Assembly: GCA_947632475.1 (NCBI GenBank)
Contig: CANRPI010000003.1
Span: 1-63,630, forward strand
Source: an uncultured Clostridia bacterium
GTDB taxonomy: Bacteria > Bacillota > Clostridia > TANB77 > CAG-508
Direction: 5' to 3'
Length of the DNA: 63,630 nucleotides
Made by a program: the position numbers and the translations under genes. The notes below the pieces were generated by a model that had not been told where the DNA came from, did not search any database, and was given only the letters and a program-made list of their open reading frames with translations. Shown in pieces: positions 45,701 to 57,963 of the stretch (within the stretch, counting starts at the first letter, position 1; each line of letters starts with the position of its first letter).

Positions 45701-46254
45701 TCATTTAAAGATATATCTAAAATTCCACCTCTTACACTAAATTGTCCTCTTGATTCTATTAATTCACATCTTGTATATCCTAGATTTATTAATTGCATTT
45801 TTATTTTTTCTAAATCATAGGTTTCTCCTACTTTGAAGTTTAGTTCATTTTTATATATTGTTTCTTTTGCAGGAAGTTTTTGCATTGCGGCTTCTATGGT
45901 TGTTACAATTATATTGTTTTTCTTTGATATTATTTCATTTAATGCATCTATTCTTTGATATGGCAAGTCTTTGCTTTCTGCTACATAGTCATATGTTACT
46001 ATTTCTTTTTTTGGAAAAAGTATTACTTTTTGTGTAAAATATTTTAAATTTTCATATATCTGTTTTGCTTGTATTTCATTATATGTTACTATACATATTG
46101 GCTTTTTTGAAAATTCATTTATTGCACTTATTAATTGCACCATTCCAACGCTAGTTAAGCCCGAGATTGATATCGGGCTTGTTTTGTTTTCTATGTTTTT
46201 TATTAAATCTACAAATTTTTTTGATTTTCCTATGTCTCCTAGTATTGTATTCAT
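42786..46254 (-). CDS. mfd: Transcription-repair coupling factor, read through a +1 frameshift
   Basis: Mfd removes stalled RNA polymerase at DNA lesions and recruits UvrA. The first 972 codons hold the UvrB-like module, RNAP-interaction domain (VGDYVVHQKYGIGIYIGV), Walker A LLCGDVGYGKTEVALRAAF, LIIDEEHRFGVKDKEKI and the TRG region RDLEIRGAGSLL. Then CGG appears; frame 0 goes RRNSIWTFRTSWI and stops. Skipping the C gives GSLL-GEIQSGHLEQVGYDTY and the C-terminal D7 domain (to 42786). The total is 1155 residues, standard; the span has exactly one extra base. Confidence 0.92.
43336..43338 (-). other. Candidate +1 recoding site (CTT-CGG-A) in mfd
   Basis: Codon 973. Skipping C restores the invariant LLG-x-x-QSGH segment of Mfd. 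An AGGAGCAGGA purine stretch lies 9-18 bases upstream, but the other sites lack a comparable element. Confidence 0.78.
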
Positions 46255-46354
46255 TATTGTTATATCCTTTCGCTTTTTATTTTTTTGACAATATCTAGCA
46301 TTTTCCTATTATTCTATTTTATCATATTTTTTAAATTAGTCAATGTTTTTTTCC

Positions 46355-46582
46355 TCAGAGACACAGATTTTCTTGTTTTTCTTGTTTAGCGTGACACACG
46401 CAATTTAGAGTTACGCAATTAGCTTGTTCTGTTTTTTCTTCTGCCTCTGCAGCTCTTGTTAGTATTCCATTTTCTCCAGTTAAAGTTGCTATGCTTACTC
46501 CTGCTAAGATTAATAACACTATGATTGTTAGTACTAATGCTATTAATGTTATTCCTTCCTTTTTCTTTAATTTTTCTTTCAT
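46355..46582 (-). pseudogene. Truncated pilin-like gene
   Basis: From ATG 46582 (AGAGGTCG upstream) the protein starts MKEKLKKKEGITLIALVLTI, then VVLLILAG-type helix and GENGILTRAAEAEEKTEQA, nearly identical to the GLUG protein at 62188. It then ends in a short odd Cys-containing tail (NCVTLNCVCHAKQEKQENL) instead of a globular domain. It looks like a pilin or pilin-anchored adhesin gene cut off after the helix. No CGG is involved. An intact small protein is possible but less likely. Confidence 0.6.
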
Positions 46583-46626
46583 TGATATATCGACCTCTTT
46601 CTTTTGTTTTTTTCTTACCTTTGACA

Positions 46627-46824
46627 TTTTAATTAAGTACAATACTTAATTAAAATATTAAAAAGCTTAAAATATATTATTTTACTAATATTTTTTAAGC
46701 TTTTTTATTTTATTTTTTTCATAATATTTTTTTATTTTTTGAATTCTATCTATTGCATATTCTTTGGCTTTATGCTATATTTAACTTATCTTAACTTTTA
46801 ATTAAGTATTGTACTTAATTAAAA
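46627..46824. repeat. Pair of 29-base palindromic repeats in inverted arrangement
   Basis: 46627-46655 and 46796-46824 are each near-palindromic (TTTTAATTAAGTA, three-base centre, and its complement) and are exact reverse complements of each other, differing only in the centre CAA/TTG. They are 140 bases apart and may be ends of a miniature inverted-repeat element. A terminator hairpin lies inside. Confidence 0.6.
46660..46707 (-). terminator. Terminator downstream of smc
   Basis: The arms AAAAGCTTAAAATAT and ATATTTTTTAAGCTTTTTT form a stem-loop with T-runs on both strands, about 200 bases past the smc stop and inside the inverted-repeat element. Confidence 0.6.
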
Positions 46825-46902
46825 GTTATTTTTTCGTTTTTCATAATTATCATTGTAAACAAAAGGTATTATAAGTTTCCTCTTATGGGGACAGAATAAA
46901 AA

Positions 46903-49900
46903 TTATTTTGCAGTATTTAATTTCATTGATAGCAACTTAGAAATTCCGTTTTCTTCCATTGTTACTCCATAAACAGTATCTGCTGCCTCCATTGTTCCTT
47001 TTCTATGTGTTATTACTAAAAATTGTGTATTTTCAGAAAAACGTTTCAAATATTCTGCAAATCTGTATACATTTACATCATCTAAAGCTGCTTCAATTTC
47101 ATCTAAAACACAAAATGGTGCTGGATTTATCTTTAAAATTGCAAACAATAGAGCAATTGCTGTAAAAGCTTTTTCTCCTCCTGATAATAGTGTCATGCTC
47201 TGCAATTTTTTTCCTGGTGGCTGAACAGTAATTTCTATTCCACATTCTAGTATATTATTTTCATCCTCTAATTTTAAACTTGCATTTCCACCACCAAATA
47301 ATTCTTTAAATACCTCACTAAAGTTCTTGTTTATAACTGCAAATTGGGTTTTAAATTGTTCTTTCATTGTTTCTGTCATATCACTAATTATTTTTCTTAA
47401 TTTTGCAGATGTATTTTCTAAATCTACTCTTTGTTCACACATAAAGTCATATCTTTCTTTTAATTTCTTGTATTCATCAATAGAATCTACGTTTACACTG
47501 CCAAGCTCTCTTAATTCTTTTCTTAAGTTATTTACATTTTTTTGAGTTAATTGGATGTTTTCTGGCTTTTTATATTGTTCGTCTTTTAACGCATTTGGTG
47601 TAAGTTCATATTCTTCCCACATCTTGTTTATTATATCATTTATGCTATCTTCTAATTTGGTTTTGTTTACATCTATCTTTACTATCTGTGCCTTTAAGTC
47701 TTCTATAACTTTGAATTTAGAAGTGATTTCATTTTCTTGCTCAGCTAGCTTTTCATTTTTTTCCGTTCTTTCTTGTTTTAAATTTTCTATTTTTGAACCA
47801 CTATGCTTTACATTTTCCTTTATTTGTTCAATTTTTTGCTTTATTTCTTTTATTGATTCTTCTAAGTTAAAATTGTCTTGGTTTATTTTTTCTATTTGAT
47901 TTTTTTTGTTTTTTATACTTTCTTCATTGTTCGATATTTCATTGTTTATTCTTTCTTCAAGTTCTTTTATAGATGCTTCGCTTTCATCAAATGATGATAC
48001 AGAGATTTTTAGGTTTGTTATATCAAAATTTAAGTCGTCTACATGTTTTTGATTGTCTTTGTTTAAATCTGAGAATTCTGATATGTTTTTGCTTAATTTT
48101 TCATTTTGTTTTGATATTTCTTCTATTTGACTTTCAATTGCTTGTTTGTCTTTTATTGTTTCTTGCTTTTGAACTTCTAATTCTTCTTTTTCTTTTCTTA
48201 ATTTATTTAGTCTTTGAGTCATCTTTTCAATGTTTTCTTCTATTGATGTTACTTTTTGCTTTTCAGTTGCATATGTTATATCTATTTCTTGTAATTGTTT
48301 TTCAAAGCTTGTAGCTTGTTCTATAATGTCTTCTATACTTTTTATATATTCTTGTTTTTCTTTTTCTAATTTTTCAATTTTTACTTTTAGGTCTTTGATT
48401 TCTTTTTCTATTTTTTCAATTTCTTTGCCTCTACCTAAAATGTTTACTGTTTTTTTGGCTACTGACCCACCTGTAATTGCTCCTGATGGATTTATTACAT
48501 CTCCTTCTAATGTTATTATTCTAAATGAATATTCATTTTTTTTAGCAACTTTTATTGCTGTTTCCATATTGTCTACAATTACTGTTCTTCCTAATAAATT
48601 AAGTACTATTTGTTCATATTTTTTTTCAAATTTTATTAAGTCTAATGCTATTCCAATTGTTCCTTTTTCATTTCCTTTTATTTTTTCTAGTTTTCTTCCT
48701 TTTACTGATGTTATTGGTAAAAATGATGCTCTTCCTAAATTGTTTTTTCTTAAATATTCTACTAGTTTTTTTGCGTCTTCTTCAGTTGATGTTACTATGT
48801 TTTGCAAACTTGCTCCTAAACACATTTCTATTGCTGTTTGATATTGCTCTGGAACTTCTATTATATTTGCTAAAACTCCATGCATTCCTTGCCCAAGTTC
48901 TTTTATGGTTTCACAATCTTTTAATAGTGTTTTTACACTTTTTATATATCCTTCTTTTTCTTTTTCTGTTTCTATTAAAAATTTTAATTTTGATTCTTTT
49001 ATTCGCATTTCATTTGTGTATGTATTTAAACTTAAATCATATGTTTTTATCTTTTTCTCAGATTCTTCTTTTTTATTATTTATTTCTTCAAGATTTTTTA
49101 AGATTTTATTTCTTGATGAGTCTATTTTGTAAAATTCTTTTGATATTTCTTCTTTTTTCATTCTTTCACTGTCTAATTCTGATACTGCTAATGAAATTTC
49201 ATCTTCAAGCTGCTTTTGTCTTTTTTCATAGTTTTCGTAGTTTAGTTTTTTAGTATTTATTTCTGATTGTAGTTCATATTTTTTGTCTGTGTTTTCTTCT
49301 AAATTTTGCTTGTCTTTTTCTATTTCTAGTTCTTTTGATGATAATTTTTGCATTATTTCTGCTAACTCTTCTTGTTTTTCTTTTAATTCTTTTTCATATT
49401 TTTCTTTATTTTCATGTAGCCCTTGCTTTTTTTCTTGTTTTTGCTTTATTTCGTCTTTTAATTCATTTACTCGGTTGCTTAAATCTTGTATTTCTTTTTC
49501 AAATCTTTCTTTGTTTTCTTTATTGTTTGAAATTCTTGTGTTTGAGACATTTATGTTTGAGTTTAACATTTCTATTTCTTTTTTACTTTCAAATCCTAAA
49601 TTTGAGATTTCTTCTATTTTTATTGTTATATCATCTATCTCACTTTTTAACGCTTCTTTTAATGCTTTTATTCTTTCAAGTCTTCCTTCTTCTTCATTGC
49701 ACTGAGATTTATATATCTCTTCATCTGCAATAATTTGATTTAAGTCTTTTTTATATTTATCTATATTATATAAAAACAATCCAATTTCTATATTTTTTAA
49801 TTCTTCTCTTAAATTTAAATATTTTTTTGCTTTTTCAGATTGTAACTTTAATGGTTCAATATTTACTTCTATTTCTGATAATATATCATTTATTCTAAGT

Positions 49901-50463
49901 AAATTTAATTTTGTATGTTCTAATTTTTTTTCTGATTCTTGTTTTCTTGTTCTATATTTTACTATTCCTACTGCTTCTTCAAATATATGCCTTCTGTCTT
50001 CTGATTTATTGCTTAATATTTCATCTATTTTGCCTTGTCCTATTATAGAATATCCATCTTTTCCTATTCCTGTATCCATAAATAATTCTAGTACATCTTT
50101 TAGCCTACATGGAGTTTTATTTATAAAATATCCTGTTTCTCCACTTCTGTATATTTTTCTTGTTACTGTTACTTCACTATATTCTATTGGTAATTTACCA
50201 TCAGAGTTGTCAAATACTAACGAACATTCTGCAAATCCTAATGATTTTCTATTTTGTGTTCCTGCAAATATTACATCTAATGATTTTGAGCCTCTTAATG
50301 ATTTCATACTCTGCTCTCCAAGTACCCATCTTATGCTGTCTGATATATTGCTTTTTCCTGAACCGTTTGGTCCTATTACTCCTGTTATTCCTGGCATAAA
50401 TTCTAGTACTGTTTTATCTGCAAAGGATTTAAATCCTTGTAGTTCCAATCTTTTTAAATACAT
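46903..50463 (-). CDS. smc: Chromosome segregation protein SMC
   Basis: A 1186-residue condensin ATPase. Walker A GVIGPNGSGKSNISDSIRWV is near residue 30, a long coiled coil spans about 165-500, the hinge 510-670, the return coiled coil 675-1000. The ABC signature MTLLSGGEKAFTAIALLFAI and Walker B FCVLDEIEAALDDVNVYRFA are at the end. Start ATG after AAAGGTGA. It follows rpoC by 57 bases on the opposite side of that gene's stop, in the same direction. Confidence 0.97.
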   Translation of the reverse strand: MYLKRLELQGFKSFADKTVLEFMPGITGVIGPNGSGKSNISDSIRWVLGEQSMKSLRGSKSLDVIFAGTQNRKSLGFAECSLVFDNSDGKLPIEYSEVTVTRKIYRSGETGYFINKTPCRLKDVLELFMDTGIGKDGYSIIGQGKIDEILSNKSEDRRHIFEEAVGIVKYRTRKQESEKKLEHTKLNLLRINDILSEIEVNIEPLKLQSEKAKKYLNLREELKNIEIGLFLYNIDKYKKDLNQIIADEEIYKSQCNEEEGRLERIKALKEALKSEIDDITIKIEEISNLGFESKKEIEMLNSNINVSNTRISNNKENKERFEKEIQDLSNRVNELKDEIKQKQEKKQGLHENKEKYEKELKEKQEELAEIMQKLSSKELEIEKDKQNLEENTDKKYELQSEINTKKLNYENYEKRQKQLEDEISLAVSELDSERMKKEEISKEFYKIDSSRNKILKNLEEINNKKEESEKKIKTYDLSLNTYTNEMRIKESKLKFLIETEKEKEGYIKSVKTLLKDCETIKELGQGMHGVLANIIEVPEQYQTAIEMCLGASLQNIVTSTEEDAKKLVEYLRKNNLGRASFLPITSVKGRKLEKIKGNEKGTIGIALDLIKFEKKYEQIVLNLLGRTVIVDNMETAIKVAKKNEYSFRIITLEGDVINPSGAITGGSVAKKTVNILGRGKEIEKIEKEIKDLKVKIEKLEKEKQEYIKSIEDIIEQATSFEKQLQEIDITYATEKQKVTSIEENIEKMTQRLNKLRKEKEELEVQKQETIKDKQAIESQIEEISKQNEKLSKNISEFSDLNKDNQKHVDDLNFDITNLKISVSSFDESEASIKELEERINNEISNNEESIKNKKNQIEKINQDNFNLEESIKEIKQKIEQIKENVKHSGSKIENLKQERTEKNEKLAEQENEITSKFKVIEDLKAQIVKIDVNKTKLEDSINDIINKMWEEYELTPNALKDEQYKKPENIQLTQKNVNNLRKELRELGSVNVDSIDEYKKLKERYDFMCEQRVDLENTSAKLRKIISDMTETMKEQFKTQFAVINKNFSEVFKELFGGGNASLKLEDENNILECGIEITVQPPGKKLQSMTLLSGGEKAFTAIALLFAILKINPAPFCVLDEIEAALDDVNVYRFAEYLKRFSENTQFLVITHRKGTMEAADTVYGVTMEENGISKLLSMKLNTAK

Positions 50464-50520
50464 TTATTATCACCTTTATTTTTATTTGTTGTAATACTTT
50501 TATTATAAAGGAGGAGACAA

Positions 50521-53500
50521 TTAAGCCTCTTCCTCAATTGTCCCCTCTGTTTGAACTTGTTCTTCAAGTTCTTTTTCTGTACTTATATGAATGTCTTGAT
50601 ATTTTTTCATTCCAGTTCCTGCTGGAATTAGTTTACCTATTATAACATTTTCTTTTAATCCTACTAAGTCGTCTGTTTTTCCTTTTATTGCCGCTTCTGT
50701 TAGTACTCTTGTTGTTTCTTGGAATGATGCAGCTGATAAGAAGCTGTCTGTTGCAAGTGATGCTTTTGTTATTCCAAGTAATACTCGTTTTCCAGTTGCT
50801 GGGCGTTTTCCTGCGTCTATTGCTTCTTGGTTCTTGTCTTCAAATTCATACATATCTATTAATGAACCTGGGAACATGTCTGTGTCTGCATTGTCTTCAA
50901 CTCTGACTTTTTTAAGCATTTGTCTTCCTATAACTTCGATGTGTTTGTCATTTATATCAACACCTTGGTTTCTATAAACTTTTTGTACTTCTGAAATTAG
51001 GTATTCATATACTCCTTCTGGTCCTTTTATTGCTAAGATGTCTGCAGGATTTTTTGAACCTTCTATTAAAGCATCTCCTGCTTCTATTATGTCTCCATCT
51101 TTTACTCTCATTTTTGAACCAAATGGTATTGTATATGTTTTTGCCTCATCTTTTCCTGTTACTATTACTTCTTTCTTTTTCTTTGTTTCTTTTATTTTTA
51201 CTTTTCCATCTATTTCTGTAATTATTGCTAGTCCTTTTGGTTTTCTTGCTTCAAATAATTCCTCAACTCTTGGAAGACCTTGTGTTATATCTGCTACACC
51301 TGCTACACCTCCAGAGTGTATTGTTCTCATTGTTAACTGTGTTCCTGGCTCTCCTATTGATTGTGCTGCAATTATTCCAATTGCTTCTCCTATTGATACT
51401 AGGTCTCTTCTTGCAAGTCCCATACCATAACATTTTTGACATACTCCATGTTTTGAATGACATCCTAAAACTGAACGTACTTCTAGTCTTTCTATTCCTG
51501 CATCTACTATTTCTTCTGCTAATTTTTCGTTTATCATTGTATTTGTGTCTACTATTAGCTCTTTTGTTTGTGGATTGTATACGTCTTTTAATGGATACCT
51601 TCCTATTAGTCTTTCTTGCATTTTTTCTATTACTTGGTTTCCATCTTTTATGTCATATATCATTATTCCTTCTTCTGTTCCACAGTCATGCTCTCTTACT
51701 ATTATGTCTTGTGATACGTCTACTAATCTTCTTGTTAAGTATCCAGAGTCTGCTGTTCTTAAGGCTGTGTCTGAAAGTCCTTTACGTGCACCATGTGCAG
51801 AAATAAAGTATTCTAGTGCATCTAGTCCTTCTGCAAATGATGATTTTATTGGTATTTCAACTGCTTTACCAGTTGTACTTGCCATAAGTCCACGTATACC
51901 AGCAATTTGTCTTAATTGGTTCATGTTACCACGGGCTCCTGATTTTACCATCATGTATATTGGGTTTAGTTCTTCAAAGTTTTCTTCCATTGCTGAACTT
52001 ACTTTTTTGGTTGTGTCTTCCCATACATTTATTACTGCATTGTATCTTTCTGAGTCTGTTATTAAACCTCTTGCATATTGTTTTCTTATTGTTTCTACTT
52101 TTTCATCTGCTTCTGCAAGTAAATTTTTCTTTGCTTCTGGTACTTTTACGTCATCCATTGAGAATGTTATTCCTGCTAATGTTGAGTATTTGAATCCTAA
52201 TGCTTTGATGTAATCTATTACTTCTGCTGATTCTGAAAGTCCATGTATTCTTATTACTTTTTCTATTATTTGCCCCATTGTCTTTTTCATTACTGGGAAG
52301 TTTATTTCATATTGGAATGGGTCTTCTTCTCTGTTTATAAATCCTAAGTCTTGTGGTATTCCTTGGTTGAATATTATTCTTCCTACACTTGTTTCTATTT
52401 TCTTTTGCTTCTTTTCTCCATCTATTTCTTTTGTTACTCTAACAAATATTTTTGCATGTATTCCTACTTCTTTGTTCTCAAATGCCATTATTGCTTCTTC
52501 TGGGTCTTTGAAGTATTTGCCTTCTCCTTTTTCTCCTTCTAGTACCATTGTTAGATAGTAGCTTCCAAGTATCATGTCAAGTCTTGGAGTTGCAACTGGT
52601 TTACCGTCTTGTGGTTTAAGTAAGTTGTTTGTTGCAAGCATTAGATATCTTGATTCAGCTTGAGCTTCTGGTGATAGTGGTAAGTGAACTGCCATTTGGT
52701 CTCCATCAAAGTCTGCATTAAATGCTTCACATACTAATGGGTGAAGTTTTATTGCTCTTCCTTCTACCAGTACTGGCTCAAAGCTTTGAATTCCAAGTCT
52801 GTGTAGTGTTGGAGCACGGTTTAACATTACTGGATGGTCTTTTATAACTTCTTCTAATATTCCCCATACTTCTGGTTTTAGTCTTTCTACCATTCTTTTT
52901 GCATTTTTGATGTTTTGGGCAATTCCTCTTCCTACTAGTTCTCTCATTACAAATGGTTTAAATAATTCTACTGCCATTTCTTTTGGTAGTCCACATTGAT
53001 ATATTTTTAGTTCTGGTCCTACTACTATAACTGAACGTCCTGAATAGTCAACACGTTTTCCTAGTAAGTTTTGACGGAATCTTCCTTGTTTTCCTTTTAA
53101 CATGTCTGATAATGATTTTAATGGTCTGTTTCCAGCTCCTGTTACTGGTCTTCCACGTCTTCCATTGTCTATTAGAGCATCTACTGATTCTTGTAACATT
53201 CTTTTTTCGTTTCTTACTATTATTTCTGGTGCTCCTAGTTCTAATAGTCTTTTTAATCTGTTATTTCTGTTTATTACACGTCTATATAAGTCGTTTAAGT
53301 CTGAGGTTGCAAATCTTCCACCATCTAATTGTACCATTGGTCTTAAGTCTGGTGGTATTACTGGTACTACTTGCATTATCATCCATTCTGGTCTGTTGCC
53401 AGAAAGTCTAAATGCTTCTATTGTGTCTAATCTTTTTACTAATTTTACTTTTTTCTGCTCACTTGCATTTTCTAATTCTTTTTTTATTTGTTCTGAAAGT

Positions 53501-54060
53501 TTGTCTAAGTCTATTTCTTCTAATAGTTCTTTTAGAGCTTCTGCTCCCATTTTTGCTTTAAATGATCCTTTTCCATATTGTTCTTCTGCTTCATGATATT
53601 CTTTTTCATTTAATACTTGACATTTTTCTAGTCCTGATGTTCCTTTGTCTACTACTACATATGATGCAAAATATATTATTCTTTCTAAGTTTCTTGGTGA
53701 AATGTCTAACATTAATGCTATTCTACTTGGTATTCCTTTGAAATACCAAATATGTGCTACTGGTGCTGCAAGTTCTATGTGTCCCATTCTTTCACGTCTT
53801 ACTTTTGATTTTGTTACTTCTACACCGCATCTGTCACATACTATTCCTTTGTATCTGACTCTTTTATATTTTCCACAGTGACATTCCCAGTCTTTTGTTG
53901 GTCCAAATATTCTTTCACAAAATAGACCATCTTTTTCTGGTTTTAATGTTCTGTAGTTTATGGTTTCTGGCTTTTTTACTTCTCCTTTTGACCATTCTCT
54001 TATTTTTTCATCTGATGCAACACCTATTTTTAGTTTGTTAAAAATATCTAATTCGTCCAC
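50521..54060 (-). CDS. rpoC: RNA polymerase subunit beta'
   Basis: An 1179-residue subunit. The N-terminal zinc ribbon has [20 protein letters not shown], the catalytic [16 protein letters not shown] is near 455, and the second zinc site is [11 protein letters not shown]-like near 870. The trigger loop region and [17 protein letters not shown] are present. GTG start at 54060 after TAGGGGG. No CGG codon occurs in frame. Confidence 0.98.
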   Translation of the reverse strand: MDELDIFNKLKIGVASDEKIREWSKGEVKKPETINYRTLKPEKDGLFCERIFGPTKDWECHCGKYKRVRYKGIVCDRCGVEVTKSKVRRERMGHIELAAPVAHIWYFKGIPSRIALMLDISPRNLERIIYFASYVVVDKGTSGLEKCQVLNEKEYHEAEEQYGKGSFKAKMGAEALKELLEEIDLDKLSEQIKKELENASEQKKVKLVKRLDTIEAFRLSGNRPEWMIMQVVPVIPPDLRPMVQLDGGRFATSDLNDLYRRVINRNNRLKRLLELGAPEIIVRNEKRMLQESVDALIDNGRRGRPVTGAGNRPLKSLSDMLKGKQGRFRQNLLGKRVDYSGRSVIVVGPELKIYQCGLPKEMAVELFKPFVMRELVGRGIAQNIKNAKRMVERLKPEVWGILEEVIKDHPVMLNRAPTLHRLGIQSFEPVLVEGRAIKLHPLVCEAFNADFDGDQMAVHLPLSPEAQAESRYLMLATNNLLKPQDGKPVATPRLDMILGSYYLTMVLEGEKGEGKYFKDPEEAIMAFENKEVGIHAKIFVRVTKEIDGEKKQKKIETSVGRIIFNQGIPQDLGFINREEDPFQYEINFPVMKKTMGQIIEKVIRIHGLSESAEVIDYIKALGFKYSTLAGITFSMDDVKVPEAKKNLLAEADEKVETIRKQYARGLITDSERYNAVINVWEDTTKKVSSAMEENFEELNPIYMMVKSGARGNMNQLRQIAGIRGLMASTTGKAVEIPIKSSFAEGLDALEYFISAHGARKGLSDTALRTADSGYLTRRLVDVSQDIIVREHDCGTEEGIMIYDIKDGNQVIEKMQERLIGRYPLKDVYNPQTKELIVDTNTMINEKLAEEIVDAGIERLEVRSVLGCHSKHGVCQKCYGMGLARRDLVSIGEAIGIIAAQSIGEPGTQLTMRTIHSGGVAGVADITQGLPRVEELFEARKPKGLAIITEIDGKVKIKETKKKKEVIVTGKDEAKTYTIPFGSKMRVKDGDIIEAGDALIEGSKNPADILAIKGPEGVYEYLISEVQKVYRNQGVDINDKHIEVIGRQMLKKVRVEDNADTDMFPGSLIDMYEFEDKNQEAIDAGKRPATGKRVLLGITKASLATDSFLSAASFQETTRVLTEAAIKGKTDDLVGLKENVIIGKLIPAGTGMKKYQDIHISTEKELEEQVQTEGTIEEEA

Positions 54061-54186
54061 TATTTTTCCCCCTATATTTAATTTAAGGTTGTAATTTCAA
54101 AATAGACTTAGAGGTCTGTCCTTCGCTCTTGCAATATCTTAAGGTCGCCTCTTGTCTTTTTGAAATTTATTTAATTATTTTTTTAT

Positions 54187-57100
54187 TTATTCTATTATGT
54201 CATCATCATTGTCTAGGTTGTCGTTTGCTAAGTCGTTTCCAAATAGTTCTTCTTCTCCTTCATCATCTATGTCCCCAAATAATTCGTCATTTTCGTCATC
54301 AATTTCTTCATCTTCTTCGTCTAATATCATTTCGTCTTCGTCTGACTCTTCTCCATATCCATCTAAATCTTCATCTGATACTATTTCTTCTTCTGATAAG
54401 ATTTTTTTATCTTGATTTGGGTCATATTCTATTCCTTCTTCTATGTTTTCTTTTAATTCTAGTTCTTGGTTGTCTTCTGAATATAGACGTACATCTAGCC
54501 CTAGTGATTGTAATTCTTTTACTAATACTTTAAAGCTTTCTGGAACTCCTGGTTCTGGTATGTTTTCACCTTTTACTATTGCTTCATATGTTTTTACTCT
54601 TCCTACTACGTCATCTGATTTTACTGTTAACATTTCTTGTAGTGTGTATGCTGCTCCATATGCTTCTAATGCCCATACTTCCATTTCTCCAAAACGTTGT
54701 CCACCAAATTGTGCTTTTCCTCCAAGTGGTTGTTGTGTTACTAATGAGTATGGTCCAGTTGAACGTGCATGTATTTTGTCGTCTACTAAGTGGTGTAGTT
54801 TTAACATATACATTACTCCTACTGTTATTGGTTTGTCAAATGGATCTCCTGTTCTTCCATCATATAGTATTGTTTTTCCATCTTCACTCATTCCTGCTTG
54901 TTTTAATAGTTCTTTTACGTCTTCTTCATTTGCTCCATCAAATACTGGTGTTGATATGTGCCATCCTAATGCTTTTGCTGCTCCTCCTAAGTGTACTTCT
55001 AGAACTTGACCTAAGTTCATACGTGAAGGAACTCCTAGTGGGTTTAATAAGATGTCTATTGGTGTTCCATCTGGCATAAATGGCATGTCTTCTTCTGGTA
55101 ATACTCTTGAAATTACACCTTTGTTTCCATGTCTTCCTGCCATTTTGTCTCCAACTGATATTTTTCTTTTTGTTGCTATGTAACATCTAATTATTTGGTT
55201 TACTCCTGGTCCTAATTCATCTGAATTGTCTCTTGTGAAGATTTTTACATCTACTATTGTTCCTGCTTCTCCATGTGGTACTCTTAAAGATGTGTCTCTT
55301 ACTTCTCTTGCTTTTTCACCAAATATTGCTCTAAGTAGCCTTTCTTCTGCTGTTAGTTCTGTTTCTCCTTTTGGTGTTACTTTTCCAACTAATATGTCTC
55401 CAGGTCTTACTTCTGCTCCTATTCTTATTATTCCATTTTCGTCTAGGTCTTTTAATTGGTCGTCTCCGACATTTGGTATGTCTCTAGTTATTTCTTCTGC
55501 TCCTAGTTTTGTGTCTCTACATTCACAGTCATATTCTTCTATATGTATTGATGTGAATACATCTTCTTTTACTAGTCTTTCATTTAATAGTATAGCGTCT
55601 TCGTAATTGTAACCTTCCCATGTTGAGAATGCTACTAATACATTTTTTCCAAGTGCCATTTCTCCATTTTTTGTTGATGGTCCATCTGCTATTGCATCAC
55701 CTTTTTTTACTTTTTCTCCTTTTTTTACGATTGGATGTTGATTTATACATGTTCCACCATTTGTTCTCTTGAATTTGCGTAGTTTGTGTACTACTGTTTT
55801 TCCATTTTTGTATTTTACTGTTATGGCATCTCCTGCTACTTTTTCTATTACTCCATCATCTTCTGCAAGTATTAGTATTCCTGAATCTTTTGCAGCTCTA
55901 TATTCTATTCCTGTTCCTACTATTGGACTTTCTGTTATCATTAATGGTACTGCTTGACGTTGCATGTTTGCTCCCATTAATGCTCTTTTTGCATCATCAT
56001 GCTCTAAGAATGGTATCATTGCTGCTGCTACTGATACTAATTGTTTTGGTGATACGTCTACATATTGTACTTTTTCTCTGTCTACTTCTATTACTTCATT
56101 TTTGAATCTTACTCTTACTCTTTTATTTAATAGTTCTCCTTGCTCATTTACTGGCTCTGATGCTTGTGCTATTAGGTAATTGTCTTCTACATCTGCACTC
56201 ATGTATTCTACTATGTCTGTTAGTTTGTGTGTTTCTGGGTCTATTTTTCTGTATGGTGTTTCTATAAATCCATATTCGTTTATGTTTGCAAATGATGATA
56301 GTGCTGATATTAACCCTATGTTTGGTCCTTCTGGTGATTCTATTGGACATAGTCTTCCATAGTGTGTATAGTGTACGTCACGTACTTCAAAACCTGCTCT
56401 TTCTCTTGTTAATCCTCCTGGTCCTAATGCTGATATTCTTCTTTTATGTGTTAATTCTGATAATGGGTTTGTTTGATCCATGAATTGTGATAGTTGTGAA
56501 CTTCCAAAGAATTCTCTTATTGATGATGTTATTGGTTTTGTGTTTATTAGTGTTTGTGGTGTTACTACGTCTAAGTCTTGTATTGTCATTCTTTCACGTA
56601 CTACTCTTTCTAATCTTGTTAGTCCTATTCTGAATTGGTTTTGTAATAATTCTCCTACACATCTTATTCTACGGTTTGATAAGTGGTCTATGTCGTCTGG
56701 TTTTCCTAACCCATGTGATAGGTTTAATAGATAGTTTATTGATGCTATCATGTCTTCTGTTGTTATGTGTTTTGGTACTAATTCATCATATCTTTCTTTT
56801 AATGCCTTTACTAATGTTTTTTCGTCTGTGTTGTCTATTATATTTTTTAGAACACTGTATGTAACTAATTCTTTAAAATGTAATTTGCTTAAATCTACAT
56901 TTGGTAATACTTTGTGTATGTTTACTGTGCCATTTCCTATTATTCTTATTGTTTTTTCTCCTAGTTTGATGTCTACTATGTTTATTCCTGAGTTTTGTAT
57001 GTTTTCTGCTACTTCTTCTGAAATTATTTCACCAGCTTGCACAAATACTTCGCCTGTTTCACTGTCTACTATGTCGTTTGCTGCTATTTTGTCTTTTATT

Positions 57101-57954
57101 CTTTCTGCTAGTGATAATTTTTGATTGAATTTGTATCTTCCTACTTTTGCTAAGTCATATCTTCTATTGTCATAGAATAAACCATTAAATAAACTTCTTG
57201 CTGCTTCTGCTGTTGGAAGTTCTCCTGGTCTTAGTTTTTTGTATATTTCTATTAGTGCTTCATCTTGGTCTTTTATGGTGTCTTTTGATATTGTTGTTTT
57301 TAACATTTCTTCGTCACCAAATAGGTCTAGTATTTGACTGTCTGTTATTACCCCTATTGCTCTAAGTAGTGTTGTTACTGGTACTTTTCTTGTTCTGTCT
57401 ACACGTACCCAGAATATTCCGTTTCCATCTGTTTCGTATTCTAGCCATGCTCCTCTAAGTGGCATTACTGTTGATGTGTATGTTTTGCTTCCTGTTTTTG
57501 TGTCAAATTCTTCTGCATAGTAGCACCCTGGTGAACGTACTAATTGACTTACTACTACTCTTTCTGCTCCATTTATTACAAATGTTCCACTGTCTGTCAT
57601 TAATGGGAAATCTCCTAAGTAGATTTCTTGTTCTTTTATTTCCCCTGTTTCACGGTTTATTAGTCTTACTTTTACGTGTAGTCTGCTTGAGTATGTTGCA
57701 TCTCTTTCTTTTGCTTCTTCTACTGTGTATTTTGTTTTTTCTTCCATGTAGTAGTCAAAGAATTCTAGTACTAAATTCCCTGAGTAGTCTTCAATTGGTG
57801 ATATGTCTCTTAATACTTCTCCTAGCCCTTCTTCAATGAACCATTGGTATGAGTCTTTTTGTACTTTGATTAGGTTTGGTATTTCGATGTAGTCACCAAC
57901 TTTTGCGAAATCTTTACGAGAAGATTTCTCGTGCTTAATTTCTCTTAGTTTCAA
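54187..57954 (-). CDS. rpoB: RNA polymerase subunit beta
   Basis: A 1255-residue subunit. The rifampicin-region block [38 protein letters not shown] and the C-terminal [20 protein letters not shown] are all present. A long acidic Asp/Glu tail (last ~75 residues) is an extension. The frame opens at a GTG (57963), but GAGGTGA is correctly spaced for the TTG at 57954. No CGG codon in frame. Confidence 0.97.
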   Translation of the reverse strand: MKLREIKHEKSSRKDFAKVGDYIEIPNLIKVQKDSYQWFIEEGLGEVLRDISPIEDYSGNLVLEFFDYYMEEKTKYTVEEAKERDATYSSRLHVKVRLINRETGEIKEQEIYLGDFPLMTDSGTFVINGAERVVVSQLVRSPGCYYAEEFDTKTGSKTYTSTVMPLRGAWLEYETDGNGIFWVRVDRTRKVPVTTLLRAIGVITDSQILDLFGDEEMLKTTISKDTIKDQDEALIEIYKKLRPGELPTAEAARSLFNGLFYDNRRYDLAKVGRYKFNQKLSLAERIKDKIAANDIVDSETGEVFVQAGEIISEEVAENIQNSGINIVDIKLGEKTIRIIGNGTVNIHKVLPNVDLSKLHFKELVTYSVLKNIIDNTDEKTLVKALKERYDELVPKHITTEDMIASINYLLNLSHGLGKPDDIDHLSNRRIRCVGELLQNQFRIGLTRLERVVRERMTIQDLDVVTPQTLINTKPITSSIREFFGSSQLSQFMDQTNPLSELTHKRRISALGPGGLTRERAGFEVRDVHYTHYGRLCPIESPEGPNIGLISALSSFANINEYGFIETPYRKIDPETHKLTDIVEYMSADVEDNYLIAQASEPVNEQGELLNKRVRVRFKNEVIEVDREKVQYVDVSPKQLVSVAAAMIPFLEHDDAKRALMGANMQRQAVPLMITESPIVGTGIEYRAAKDSGILILAEDDGVIEKVAGDAITVKYKNGKTVVHKLRKFKRTNGGTCINQHPIVKKGEKVKKGDAIADGPSTKNGEMALGKNVLVAFSTWEGYNYEDAILLNERLVKEDVFTSIHIEEYDCECRDTKLGAEEITRDIPNVGDDQLKDLDENGIIRIGAEVRPGDILVGKVTPKGETELTAEERLLRAIFGEKAREVRDTSLRVPHGEAGTIVDVKIFTRDNSDELGPGVNQIIRCYIATKRKISVGDKMAGRHGNKGVISRVLPEEDMPFMPDGTPIDILLNPLGVPSRMNLGQVLEVHLGGAAKALGWHISTPVFDGANEEDVKELLKQAGMSEDGKTILYDGRTGDPFDKPITVGVMYMLKLHHLVDDKIHARSTGPYSLVTQQPLGGKAQFGGQRFGEMEVWALEAYGAAYTLQEMLTVKSDDVVGRVKTYEAIVKGENIPEPGVPESFKVLVKELQSLGLDVRLYSEDNQELELKENIEEGIEYDPNQDKKILSEEEIVSDEDLDGYGEESDEDEMILDEEDEEIDDENDELFGDIDDEGEEELFGNDLANDNLDNDDDIIE

Positions 57955-57963
57955 AAAAATCAC

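Noticed and set aside
1706-46254. murB, ROK kinase, spoVAD, engB and mfd as five pseudogenes
   Set aside because: Both parts of every gene are fully conserved, lengths are exact after removing one C per site, and several are normally essential. Random decay would not hit the same CGG context six times.
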